Shown one piece after another: positions 17,457 through 26,554 of a stretch of DNA of 34,019 bases. This stretch comes from Planctomycetota bacterium (GTDB taxonomy: Bacteria; Planctomycetota; UBA8108; UBA1146; JAKEFC01), in assembly GCA_022616235.1 (NCBI GenBank), contig JAKEFC010000157.1, positions 1 to 34,019 of the forward strand. Direction: 5' to 3'. The notes beneath the pieces were generated by a model. That model had not been told where the DNA came from. It did not search any database and saw only the letters and a list, made by a program, of their open reading frames with translations. Numbering within the stretch: position 1 is the first letter of the stretch; the number at the start of each line of letters is the position of its first letter. A program made the translations under genes and the position numbers.

Positions 17457-17837
17457 GTGAAGACGATACTGCTCGCCGACGACGAAGCGAATCTCCGAAA
17501 TCTCGTGCGCACGACCCTGGACGATCCAAGCTACCGAATCCTCGAGGCATGCGACGGCATCGCCGCACTCGAAATCGCGCGCCGCGAGCGCCCCGACCTC
17601 TTCGTACTCGATTGGATGATGCCGCGCATGAACGGCATCGATGTCGCGAAGGCTCTGCTCTCCGAATCTCTCGCACCAGTCGGACGCATCATCATGCTCA
17701 CGGCTCGGGGTCAAGAGAAGGACCGCGAAGCCGCGAGCACACTCGGCATAGTCAACTACCTGACTAAACCCTTCAGCCCGAGAGAACTGCTCGCGAAGGT
17801 CGACGCCCTGCTGGATGGCGTAGTCGCCAATGAGTGA
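17457..17837 (+). CDS. Single-domain response regulator (CheY-like)
   Basis: 126 residues, one receiver domain only. Acidic pocket ADDE near residues 8-11, phosphoacceptor Asp52 in LFVLDWMMP, Thr in IIMLTARG, and Lys in YLTKPF. GTG start at 17457 with GGAAGG upstream. Without an output domain it should act by protein contact or as a phospho-relay step. The stop overlaps the start of the next kinase gene by eight bases, so the two are translated together and likely form a pair. Confidence 0.93.
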   Translation: MKTILLADDEANLRNLVRTTLDDPSYRILEACDGIAALEIARRERPDLFVLDWMMPRMNGIDVAKALLSESLAPVGRIIMLTARGQEKDREAASTLGIVNYLTKPFSPRELLAKVDALLDGVVANE

Positions 17838-18711
17838 CGCCGTGCCGGCGATCGAAATCCCCGTACTCACGGAGGAGCTGGAGCGCAAGCTCGCCGCCGC
17901 CGATTCGCAGCTCGTGCTCTATGCGCGGGACCTGAAGCGCACGGTAGACTCCGAGCGCGAAAAGGCGCGCGCCCTCGCCGCCGCGAACGAGCGGCTGCAG
18001 ATCCTCGATCGCCTGAAGATGGATTTCCTCGCATTCATATCCCACGAATTGCGGACGCCGCTCACGGCGATCTCGATCGTAGAGGACCTGGAATCCTACG
18101 AGGACGCCGGCGAGCGCGAGGAGCTGATGGGGATCGTGCGCCGCGGATACCTGCGCCTGGAGGACTTCATCAAGAAAGGCCTCGAGTATTTCGAGTTGCT
18201 TGCGATGGGGCGCGTTGCCGCGCAGGAGCAAGTCGCGCTCGATGACCTGACGCACAAGGTGTCCGGCGAGCTTCCCGGCCTCAAGGACGACTCCGTCGAT
18301 TTCCGCATCACGACGAAGGGCAAGTCGTTTTCCGTCCAAGGGAATGAGGCGTATCTTGCGAGGATGATTTCGGTCCTCCTCGACAACGCGGTCAAGTTCT
18401 CGCCGAAGGAGAAGCGCATCCGCGTCAAGCTGAACGCGGTTTCGGACCCGTTGACGCTTACGGTGGCGGATCGAGGTCAGGGCTTTCCCCCGCAACTCGC
18501 CTGCGAATTGTTTCAGCCTTTTACAATCGGCGACGTGTCGCATCACTCCAAAGGCACCGGCCTCAGCTTGGCGGTGGCAAAGGCCATCGCGGAGGCACAC
18601 GGAGGAAAGCTCCGGGCGGAGAGCCGCGGACTCGGAACCGGCGCTATCTTCGTCGCCGAAATCCCCGCGAACGGCGCGCGGACGGAATCCCCCCCCGGTA
18701 CGTCACTGTAG
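17830..18711 (+). CDS. Soluble sensor histidine kinase
   Basis: 293 residues without membrane segments. Residues about 15-65 form a coiled coil. The HisKA box is AFISHELRTPL with His72. The HATPase domain has the N box (SVLLDNAVKFSP), G1 (VADRGQGFP), and G2 (GTGLSLAVAKAIAEAHGG). There is no sensory domain of its own, so it probably takes its signal from a partner. It overlaps the response regulator gene and is followed after 12 bases by the large hybrid kinase, indicating a three-gene phosphorelay operon. Confidence 0.93.
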   Translation: MSDAVPAIEIPVLTEELERKLAAADSQLVLYARDLKRTVDSEREKARALAAANERLQILDRLKMDFLAFISHELRTPLTAISIVEDLESYEDAGEREELMGIVRRGYLRLEDFIKKGLEYFELLAMGRVAAQEQVALDDLTHKVSGELPGLKDDSVDFRITTKGKSFSVQGNEAYLARMISVLLDNAVKFSPKEKRIRVKLNAVSDPLTLTVADRGQGFPPQLACELFQPFTIGDVSHHSKGTGLSLAVAKAIAEAHGGKLRAESRGLGTGAIFVAEIPANGARTESPPGTSL

Positions 18712-18723
18712 CTTGGGAGCGTG

Positions 18724-21700
18724 ATGGAAGCTCGTTCCGGCTCTTCCACCAATCCATCTCGACCGTACAACCGGTTGGGCGACGTGGTCGTTACGGTCGC
18801 GGCCGGTGGCACGGCGCTGTTGGGCATTGCAGTCGTCGTCGCCTGGCACGTACACATCCCCGCGATCTTGCAACTCTACCCCGGCTACACGCCGATGGTC
18901 TACAACACGGCATTGTGCTTCGTGTTCTGCGGCGCGGCGTTCGTCGCGCTCCACCGGGAGCGAAAGCAGCTTGCGATCCTCCCTGCCGCGCTCATGGGCG
19001 TCGCCGGCATTCTGACGGCCTTCCAGTACCTGTTCGACGCGAATCTCGGCATCGACGAATGGTTCGTGAGCCATTCCATCACCGGCGAGGCGACCGACCC
19101 CGGCCGCATGGCTCCCAACACCGTGGCCTGTTTCCTGCTCAGTTCCGCCGCGCTGTTGCTGTTGAGCTGCTGTCGTCGCGCGTGGGTGCCGATGGCCGCC
19201 GCGGTAATGGGGTGCGCGACGGGCGCCATCGGGCTCAACTCGATCATCGGATATGCGACGGGCCTCCGCATCGCCTATTGCTGGGGGCTGCTCACACCGA
19301 TGGCGCTGAACACGGCGCTCGGAATGTTCCTCGCCGGCGCCGGTACCACCGCGCTCGCCTGGCGGCGGACGCTCGATACGAAGGCCATCTCCCCGCGCTG
19401 GTCTCCAATCCTCGCGGGCGTGGTCGTAATGACCCTTTCCGTGGGGCAGTGGCAAGCGCTGATTGCGCGCGACCATGCCGCGATGGCTCGGGTCGTCGAC
19501 CGCGAGGCCCACCAGCTCGACCGCGAATTGACGGAACTGTTGGCGAATCAATCGGGTCCGATCGCCCGCATGGCGAATCGCATGGAGCGCCGTCCGGATC
19601 AATCCAAGGCCGAATGGGAAGCCGACGCGAGTTTGAATCTCAAGTACTATCCTTGCTGCTACGGGATCGCATGGATCGAGCCTGGCCCCCGATCGACTTG
19701 GGTGGCGCTGCAAGAAGACGTTGTTTCCGCCGCAAATGCACGACTCGTGCTCGATGCGGAGATGGAAGAAACGCTAATTGCGGCGCGCGACGCGCGCGAC
19801 ACGAGAATTGCGCAATTGCTGCCGGCGGAAACCTCGAAAGCTGCATTCCAAGTCGTCGTGCCCGCATTCGTCGGCGGCAGGTTGCACGGTTGGATGGTGG
19901 GGAGCTATTCATTGCCGGCGATGCTGGAGTCACTGCATCGCCATAATTCGCTGCTGTCGCGACTTTCGCTCTCCATCGCCGCTGGCGATGCCAGGATTTA
20001 CGGACCTTCGGTCGTCGATCCCTCGATCAGTGCCAACTGGATTTATGAATTCGACGTCGAATCGTACGGCCTGCGTTGGCGGGCCAAATTGTGGCCGAAT
20101 CGGGAACTCGTCGCCGAAGAGCATTCCTTGGTGCCGCTCGTCATCCTTGCTTCGGGGATGTTGCTTTCGCTCTTGATCGCTGTCGCCGTGGCGCTGGCGC
20201 AGGCGGCCCGCAGGTCGTCGTGCCGGCTCGCGGACCTCTACAACTACGCGCCCTGCGGCTATTTGACGCTCGACGGGAGCGGATTTATCGCCGAAGCGAA
20301 TGACACGATTCTGCGCTGGCTCGATCGATCGCGTTCGGACGTGCTAAGTAAGCAGAGGCTCGAGGATTGGATCTCGGCCCAGGGCGCATCGGAGTTTCGG
20401 CGCCATTTCGCGACCTTCAAGGCAGGGGGCTCCGCGCGCGAGCTGGAATTCGAGCTTGTGCGCCGAGACCGCTCGCTTCTCCCCGTGATTCTGAGCGCGA
20501 CGGCGGTGCGAGGTTCCGATGGGAGGTTTCTCGCGGGACGTTACACGATCTTCGACATCACCGACCGCATGCAGGCGGAGCAGTTGCGGCGAGTGAGCGA
20601 AGAGCGGCTTGCGCGCATCGTGGAGACGATCGCCGACTCGATCTTCATCGTCGATGCCGGCGGGCGCATCACGATGGCGAACGCCGCGGCGGAAAAGATG
20701 CTCGGCATGACCCGCGAGGAGATCACGTCGCGGACCCATGACGACAAGGCTTGGAGTATCACGCGCTGCGACGGCGAGCCGTTTCCCGAGGCGGAGCTTC
20801 CATTCAACAAGGTGATGTCCAGCGGAGACCCAGTGTACGGCGCGGAGGTCGGAGTCGAGCGCGCCGATGGGCGCCGAATCATCGTGTCCGTCAATGCGGC
20901 GCCGCTCTGCGATGCCGCAGGCGCGCCGATCGGCATGGTGGCGTCCGTGAACGATGTGACCCGGCGCAAGGAGGTCGACCTTCTCAAGGAAGAATTGATC
21001 TCGACCGTCAGCCATGAATTGCGGACGCCGCTTGCAAGCCTAAGAGGGTTCGCAGAGCTCATGATCACGCGCGAATTTCCACAGGAGAAACAGCGCGAAT
21101 TCTTGAAGATCATTCACGGCGAGTCGGTGCGTCTCACGAATCTGATCAACGACTTTCTCGACATTCAAAGGATGGAGTCAGGGAGACAGCAGTACGAGTT
21201 CGGCGCGATCGACTTCAAGGACGTCGCTCTCACCAGCATCGCGCCGTTCAAGCTGGATGGAAGCAAGCACGAATTCCGTATCGAAATTCCCGCGGACCTT
21301 CCGCACGTTTGGGCGGACGGCGATCGAATGCGCCAAGTGATGGCCAACTTGGTGTCGAACGCAGTCAAGTTTTCTCCGCAAGGCGGCAACGTGACCATTG
21401 GGGCGCGCGCGGAAGCCGGCGTGGTTACTGCTTGGGTGGCGGACAAGGGCCTCGGGATTCCCTCGGAATTGCTGCCGAAGCTATTCGGAAAGTTCTTCCG
21501 CGTGGCGACCGACGCGACTCGCAGCATCGGCGGCACCGGCCTCGGCCTTGCTCTTTCGAAGGAGATCGTGAGTGCCCATGGCGGGAGAATCTGGGTCGAA
21601 AGCGAACTGGGGGTAGGTAGTACCTTTTTCTTCACCGTCCCAGCCGTGTCGCAAGGGGCGGATGCCGCCGGTCCGGCGTCGGGATTGGCGCCGGAACCCA

Positions 21701-22446
21701 AGGCGGACATCCTGCTCGTCGAAGACGACCCAGTTTTCTGCAAGCTCTTGTACGAGCACTTCGCCGCCGACGGCTTCGCCATGGCGCTCTCTCCCAGCGG
21801 TGAAACCGCGCTGGAACTAGCGCGCAAGTCTTCGCCGCGCGTTGCGCTCGTGGACGTCCACCTCGGCGGCAAGGTCGATGGATGGGACGTCCTCGTTGCG
21901 ATCAAGGACGATTCGGCGCTGCGCTCGATCGCAGTGCTCATCATCTCCGCGAGCGAAAGCATAAACGCTCGCGGGCTCGCGGTCGGCGGCGCGGAGTACC
22001 TTTTGAAGCCGGTGTCGCCAGCGTGGCTAGTGCAAACGGTGCGTGCGCAATTGCCGCAAGTCGCGGGAGCGCGCGCGCTCGTGGCGGACGACGATCCGAG
22101 TTTTCGCAAGCAGGTCCGCGAATGCCTCGAGCCGGAAGGGCTCGTCATCGAAGAAGCCGCCAACGGCCGTGAGGCTCTCGAGCGGATGGCGCAAACAATG
22201 CCGGACTTGTTGATTCTCGACCTGTTGATGCCGGAGACCGATGGTTTCGAAGTATTGCGCCGCCTACGCACCGATCGGCAGGCGGTAAATCTCCCGGTCC
22301 TCGTCGTTACGGGCAAGTCCCTCGATGCAGACGAGAAGGCGTATATCAAGCGCAGGATGGCCACCCTCGTTCGCAAGCAACAAGTCCGACTCGACCACAT
22401 CGCCCGCGCGGTCGAACAAGCGCTCGCGCTGAAGCCGGCGAGGTAG
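18724..22446 (+). CDS. Membrane hybrid histidine kinase (TM sensor, CHASE-like, PAS-PAS, HisKA, HATPase, REC-REC)
   Basis: 1240 residues; ATG at 18724 with GGGAG upstream (a GTG directly before it is less likely). Several membrane helices fill residues 20-240. A periplasmic region (about 245-465) resembles a CHASE domain (YYPCCYGIAWIEPG). Another helix at about 469-496 leads to PAS domains starting near 503 and 629. HisKA has TVSHELRTPL with His764, then HATPase boxes (SNAVKFSP, DKGLGIP, GGTGLGLAL). Two receivers follow: REC1 with Asp1044 and Lys in YLLKPVSP; REC2 with Asp1166 in LLILDLLMPETDG, but its end lacks a normal K-P turn. Nothing shows the ligand. Likely at the top of a phosphorelay with the two genes before it. 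Confidence 0.92.
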   Translation: MEARSGSSTNPSRPYNRLGDVVVTVAAGGTALLGIAVVVAWHVHIPAILQLYPGYTPMVYNTALCFVFCGAAFVALHRERKQLAILPAALMGVAGILTAFQYLFDANLGIDEWFVSHSITGEATDPGRMAPNTVACFLLSSAALLLLSCCRRAWVPMAAAVMGCATGAIGLNSIIGYATGLRIAYCWGLLTPMALNTALGMFLAGAGTTALAWRRTLDTKAISPRWSPILAGVVVMTLSVGQWQALIARDHAAMARVVDREAHQLDRELTELLANQSGPIARMANRMERRPDQSKAEWEADASLNLKYYPCCYGIAWIEPGPRSTWVALQEDVVSAANARLVLDAEMEETLIAARDARDTRIAQLLPAETSKAAFQVVVPAFVGGRLHGWMVGSYSLPAMLESLHRHNSLLSRLSLSIAAGDARIYGPSVVDPSISANWIYEFDVESYGLRWRAKLWPNRELVAEEHSLVPLVILASGMLLSLLIAVAVALAQAARRSSCRLADLYNYAPCGYLTLDGSGFIAEANDTILRWLDRSRSDVLSKQRLEDWISAQGASEFRRHFATFKAGGSARELEFELVRRDRSLLPVILSATAVRGSDGRFLAGRYTIFDITDRMQAEQLRRVSEERLARIVETIADSIFIVDAGGRITMANAAAEKMLGMTREEITSRTHDDKAWSITRCDGEPFPEAELPFNKVMSSGDPVYGAEVGVERADGRRIIVSVNAAPLCDAAGAPIGMVASVNDVTRRKEVDLLKEELISTVSHELRTPLASLRGFAELMITREFPQEKQREFLKIIHGESVRLTNLINDFLDIQRMESGRQQYEFGAIDFKDVALTSIAPFKLDGSKHEFRIEIPADLPHVWADGDRMRQVMANLVSNAVKFSPQGGNVTIGARAEAGVVTAWVADKGLGIPSELLPKLFGKFFRVATDATRSIGGTGLGLALSKEIVSAHGGRIWVESELGVGSTFFFTVPAVSQGADAAGPASGLAPEPKADILLVEDDPVFCKLLYEHFAADGFAMALSPSGETALELARKSSPRVALVDVHLGGKVDGWDVLVAIKDDSALRSIAVLIISASESINARGLAVGGAEYLLKPVSPAWLVQTVRAQLPQVAGARALVADDDPSFRKQVRECLEPEGLVIEEAANGREALERMAQTMPDLLILDLLMPETDGFEVLRRLRTDRQAVNLPVLVVTGKSLDADEKAYIKRRMATLVRKQQVRLDHIARAVEQALALKPAR

Positions 22447-22700
22447 CGCAGGAGCCGCCGGTTCCCGCGAGCTTCGACGACCAGACACGAGGAGCGCATG
22501 GTATGGCACGAGGGTGGCGCCGGAGGGGCCGACGCGGGCGTTCGATGCACCGCGATCGGCGCCAATCCCCGCCGCTCCGAGTCGGCCATTTCGAGCGCTT
22601 CGCCGCGCGGCCTCCCCTCGCCGAAATCCCGTCGCCTAAGTAGAATCGAGAGACGGCCCACGGCGAGTGCTCTGCACATCGGCACGGAGAGGGATTTTGC
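22447..22700. other. Intergenic region before the formate dehydrogenase operon
   Basis: 254 bases between the hybrid kinase and the fdh operon. The operon promoter should be here. The ribosome site GGAGAGG is seen at about 22685-22692. I see no clear sigma-54 or sigma-70 promoter. Confidence 0.5.
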
Positions 22701-24653
22701 ATGGTTCAACAACGGAAGCCGCAGCGCGCTTATGCGCGCCTCACCCACCCCCTCGTTCGCGAGGGGGGAGCGCTTCGCCGCGCTTCGTGGGACGAGGCGC
22801 TGGACCGCGCCGCGGAGGGGTTCCGGCGCAACATCGCGGCGCGCGGGCCAAACGCGCTCGGAACGTTTAGCTGCTCGAAGTCCACCAACGAGGTGAACTA
22901 TCTCGCGCAGAAACTGAGCCGCGTCGCGTTCGGCACCCACAACATCGATAGCTGCAACCGCACCTGACACGCGCCCAGCGTCGTCGGGCTGGCGACGGTA
23001 TTCGGCGCGGGGGGCGGGACGAGTTCCTACCGCGAAGTGGAGGAGACGGACGTCATCTTCCTTTGGGGATCGAACGCCCGCGAGGCGCACCCGATCTGGT
23101 TCCACCACCTGCTGAAGGGCGTCCGGAACGGCGCGCGCCTCTACGTCATGGATCCGCGCCGCACCGCTTCCGCGCACTGGGCCGATGTCTGGATGGGTCT
23201 CGAAATCGGAAGCGACATTGCACTGTCGAACACGATGGCGCGCGAGATCATCCACGCTGGCCTCGCCCACAAGGACTTCATCGCGCGCGCGACCGAGGGC
23301 TTCGATGCCTACCGCGCTTCGGTCGAGTCCTACACGCTCGACCATGGCGAGCGCATCACCGGGATTCCGGCGGCGGCGATCCGCGAGGCCGCGCACGCGT
23401 TCGCGCGCGCCGACCGCGCCATGATCTGTTGGACGCTCGGCATCACGGAGCATCACACCGCGGTCGACAACGTGCTCGCGTTGATCAATCTCTGCCTCCT
23501 GACGGGGCACGTGGGGCGCTGGGGATGCGGCGCGAACCCGCTCCGCGGTCAGAACAACGTACAGGGCGGGGGCGACATGGGCGCCATTCCGAACCGGCTC
23601 CCCGGGTTTCAAGACATTCTCGATCCGGCGACACGCGGCCGCTTCGAGCGCCTCTGGGGCGTGACCCTCGAACCGCGCCACGGCAAGAATCTCTCCGAGA
23701 TGCTGCACGCGATCGAGCACGGAGAGATGACGTCTCTGTTCGTGATCGGCGAGAACCCGGCCCAGTCCGATGCCGACCAGCGCCGCGTGGAGCGCGGCCT
23801 CGCAGGCCTGGACAACCTCGTCGTTCAGGAGATCTTCCTCACGCGCACGGCGCAGCTCGCGCACGTCGTTTTGCCCGCCGCCGCCACCTGGTGCGAAGGC
23901 GAAGGGACCGTCACCAACAGCGAGCGTCGCGTGCAACGCATCAAGAAGACCGTGGACCCGCCTGGGGACGCGCGCGATGAGCTGTGGATCATCTCGGAGA
24001 TCGCGCGCCGCCTCGGCCGCGACTTCGGCCACCCGACCGCGGAAGATGTCTGGAACGAGTTCCGTACCGTCGCCCCTCATTTCGCGGGCGGCATGAGTTA
24101 CGCGCGCTTGGAAGCGCTCGGCGGGATCCAGTGGCCGTGTCCGGATGAGAGCCACCCCGGCTCGTTGTTTCTGCACGGGCGCCTCTGGGAAACGCCGCGC
24201 GGCGGGCGCGCCGCGCCGTTCTCGGTCGTCGCGCACGACCCGCCGGTGGAGCGGCCGGATGCCGAGTATCCGTTCGTACTCACGACGGGGCGCAGGCTCG
24301 AGTCGTACAACACCGGAGTCCAGACGGGGGGCTACGACTCGCCGCTCCACTTCGGCGAGTCGCTCGACCTCTCGCCGGAGGATGCGGAGCGCCTCGGCGT
24401 CGCGACCGGCGATGCGGTGCGCGTCACTTCGCGGCGCGGGAGCCTCGTCGCGCCCGCGCGCGTCGACCGCTGCCTGCGGGCGGGGATGGTCTTCATGACG
24501 CTTCACTTCCCCGATGAAGTGACGACCAATGTGCTCACGATCGACGCCGTCGATCCCAAGTCGGGCACCGCCGAATTCAAGGCCTGCGCCGTGCGCGTAG
24601 AGCGCGCCGCGGCGGCCGCGGAGACTCCGTTCGCCGGAGCGGGGCGGCGCTGA
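22701..24653 (+). CDS. fdhA: Formate dehydrogenase catalytic subunit, C-terminal/molybdenum part, selenocysteine at residue 89
   Basis: Reading through TGA at 22965-22967 as Sec gives 650 residues. The Sec is in SCNRT-U-HAPSVVGLA, equivalent to the Sec/Cys ligand of the molybdenum in formate dehydrogenases, with the catalytic His directly after. Later motifs are typical of the bis-MGD family: LLTGHVGRWGCGANPLRGQNN, VIGENPAQSD, LPAAATWCEGEGTVTNSERR, and a C-terminal MGD-binding domain with TTGRRLESYNTGVQT. The N-terminal [4Fe-4S] Cys motif is missing: the protein starts at the linker RLTHPLVREGGALRRASWDEAL. That motif is instead at the end of the third gene of the operon. It oxidises formate to CO2 (or the reverse) and passes electrons to the NuoEF-like subunit. 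Its stop and the next start share one base (TGATG). Confidence 0.93.
22965..22997 (+). promoter_or_regulatory. Sec UGA codon with bacterial SECIS hairpin of fdhA
   Basis: UGA is at 22965-22967. A seven-pair stem CGUCGUC/GGCGACG (22979-22997, one U-G pair) closes the loop GGGCU, which starts 18 nt after UGA. As I recall the E. coli fdhF element, its GGUCU loop also starts 18 nt after UGA, at the same two codons (Gly-Leu). Confidence 0.85.
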
Positions 24654-26554
24654 TGGACATCCGACTTCCGGAAGCGGAGCCGAGCGATGAGGAGCGCATC
24701 GCCATCGACGCTCTCCTCGGGCCGCCGGAGTCGGCGTGGGATGGCGGCAGCCGCGGGCGCAGCCGCGACTCGCACGTTTCCTACGGCGGACGCGCGGCGC
24801 GCGAGCGACGTCATTTGCTGCTCCCCGCGCTGCAAGCGCTGCAGGCGCGCGTCGGCTGGATCAGCGAAGGCGGCCTCGGCTACGTCTGCGCGCGCCTCAG
24901 CGTGCCGCCCGCAGATGCGTGGGGAGTCGCGACCTTTTATGCGCTCCTCGCCACGGAGCCGCGGCCGCGCCGCGTCGTTCACGTCTGCGATGACATCGCA
25001 TGCCGCGCACGCGGGGCGCGCGCGCTGACCGCGGCGATCGAGAGTGAGTGCGGCGCGCCGCTTCCTCACGCCGAAAACGGCGGCCACATCGCGCTCGACC
25101 GCGAGCGGCCGGCCTGGATGCGCTCGCCTTGCCTCGGCCTCTGCGACGCCGTGCCGGCCGCGCTCGTCACCGAGGCGGGAACGAGCCCGATCGAGCGGCA
25201 GCTTGGCAACGTCACGATCGGCCTGGTGCGGTCCCTTCTCGCGGGAGCGGCTCCGCCGAAGACCGATGGCGCTGCGGAAGCCATGGTGCCGCAGCGCGGC
25301 GACCCGGCGCTCAGGCTCCTCGCGCGCGCGGGCAGCGTCGATCCGACGCGGCTCGATGCGTACCGCGCCGCCGGCGGCGGCAAGGCGCTCGCGCGCGCGC
25401 TCGAGTTGGGGCCGGAACGAGTGATCGCCGAGGTCGTCGAGTCGAAGCTCGTCGGTCGCGGCGGGGCCGCATTCCCCACGGGGCGCAAGTGGGATGCGGT
25501 GCGTCGCCAGCCGGCGACGCCGCACTATCTCATCTGCAACGCCGACGAATCGGAGCCGGGCACGTTCAAGGACCGCGTGCTCCTGACCCACGATCCGTTC
25601 GCGGTCGTCGAATCGATGGCGATCGCCGGGTTCGCGACCGGGTGCGAGAAGGGGTACCTCTACTTGCGCGCGGAGTACCCTCTCGCGCATGAGCGGATCG
25701 GGAACGCGCTGTCGCAGATGCGGCGCGCTGGGATGCTGGGCGAGAACATCCTGGGGCGAGGCGTACGGTTCGACATCGAGATCCGGCGCGGCGCCGGCGC
25801 CTACATCTGCGGCGAGGAGACTGCGATCTTCGAGTCGATCGAAGGAAAGCGCGGCGAGCCGCGGAACAAGCCTCCGTATCCCGTGCAACACGGACTCTTC
25901 GGGAAGCCCACGGTCGTGAACAACGTCGAGACGCTCGCGAATATCCCCCGCATCGTGCTCGAGGGCGGCGCCGCATTCGCGCGCACGGGAACGGCGCAGT
26001 CGACCGGCACGCGCCTCTTCTGTCTGAGCGGAAACGTCGCTCGTCCGGGCGTCTACGAGGTCGCTTGCGGCACTACGCTCGGCGCATTGCTCGAGTTGGC
26101 GGGGGGCGTCCCCAACGGAAGACGGCTCGCGGCGATCTTGCTCGGCGGCGCGGCCGGCGCTTTCGTGCGGCCGGATGAACTCGGACTGCGGCTCACGCAC
26201 GAAGACACGCGCGCCGCCGGCGTCACGCTCGGATCCGGCGTGGTCATGGTCTTCGACGAGACGGTCGACTTGCACGACGCGGTGCTCCGCATCGCGGCGT
26301 TCTTTCGCGACGAGTCGTGCGGCCAGTGCGTCCCTTGCCGGGTCGGCACGGTGCGCCAGGAGGAGGCACTGCATCGAATCGCGGGGGGCTGCGCGCGGGG
26401 CGGGGTCGCGGCGGAGCTGGCGCTGATCGATGAGATCGGCGTCGCGATGCGCGACGGCTCCATCTGCGGGCTCGGCCAAACAGCGTATGCGGCGGTCGAG
26501 TCCGCGGTGAAGCGCTTGCGCTTGTTCCCGACCGCGGAAAGGAAGAAGTCGTGA
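24653..26554 (+). CDS. fdhB: NADH-side subunit of formate dehydrogenase: NuoE-NuoF fusion
   Basis: 633 residues. Residues about 50-200 are a NuoE-like thioredoxin-fold [2Fe-2S] domain with Cys112-x4-Cys117 and Cys160-x3-Cys164. The rest is NuoF-like: GRGGAAFPTGRKW and CNADESEPGTFKDR for FMN/NADH binding, GAGAYICGEETAIFESIEG, and the [4Fe-4S] ligands Cys556, Cys559, Cys562 and Cys605. It transfers electrons between formate oxidation and NAD+ (FMN site). A NuoE-NuoF fusion is also known in some soluble FDH and hydrogenase diaphorases. The first 50 residues are variable. Start and stop codons overlap both neighbours, so the operon is translationally coupled. Confidence 0.94.
   Translation: MDIRLPEAEPSDEERIAIDALLGPPESAWDGGSRGRSRDSHVSYGGRAARERRHLLLPALQALQARVGWISEGGLGYVCARLSVPPADAWGVATFYALLATEPRPRRVVHVCDDIACRARGARALTAAIESECGAPLPHAENGGHIALDRERPAWMRSPCLGLCDAVPAALVTEAGTSPIERQLGNVTIGLVRSLLAGAAPPKTDGAAEAMVPQRGDPALRLLARAGSVDPTRLDAYRAAGGGKALARALELGPERVIAEVVESKLVGRGGAAFPTGRKWDAVRRQPATPHYLICNADESEPGTFKDRVLLTHDPFAVVESMAIAGFATGCEKGYLYLRAEYPLAHERIGNALSQMRRAGMLGENILGRGVRFDIEIRRGAGAYICGEETAIFESIEGKRGEPRNKPPYPVQHGLFGKPTVVNNVETLANIPRIVLEGGAAFARTGTAQSTGTRLFCLSGNVARPGVYEVACGTTLGALLELAGGVPNGRRLAAILLGGAAGAFVRPDELGLRLTHEDTRAAGVTLGSGVVMVFDETVDLHDAVLRIAAFFRDESCGQCVPCRVGTVRQEEALHRIAGGCARGGVAAELALIDEIGVAMRDGSICGLGQTAYAAVESAVKRLRLFPTAERKKS

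Noticed and set aside
21165-24506. 1113-residue minus-strand open frame across the hybrid kinase and fdhA
   Set aside because: Composition is random-like and it runs across two well-supported plus-strand genes.
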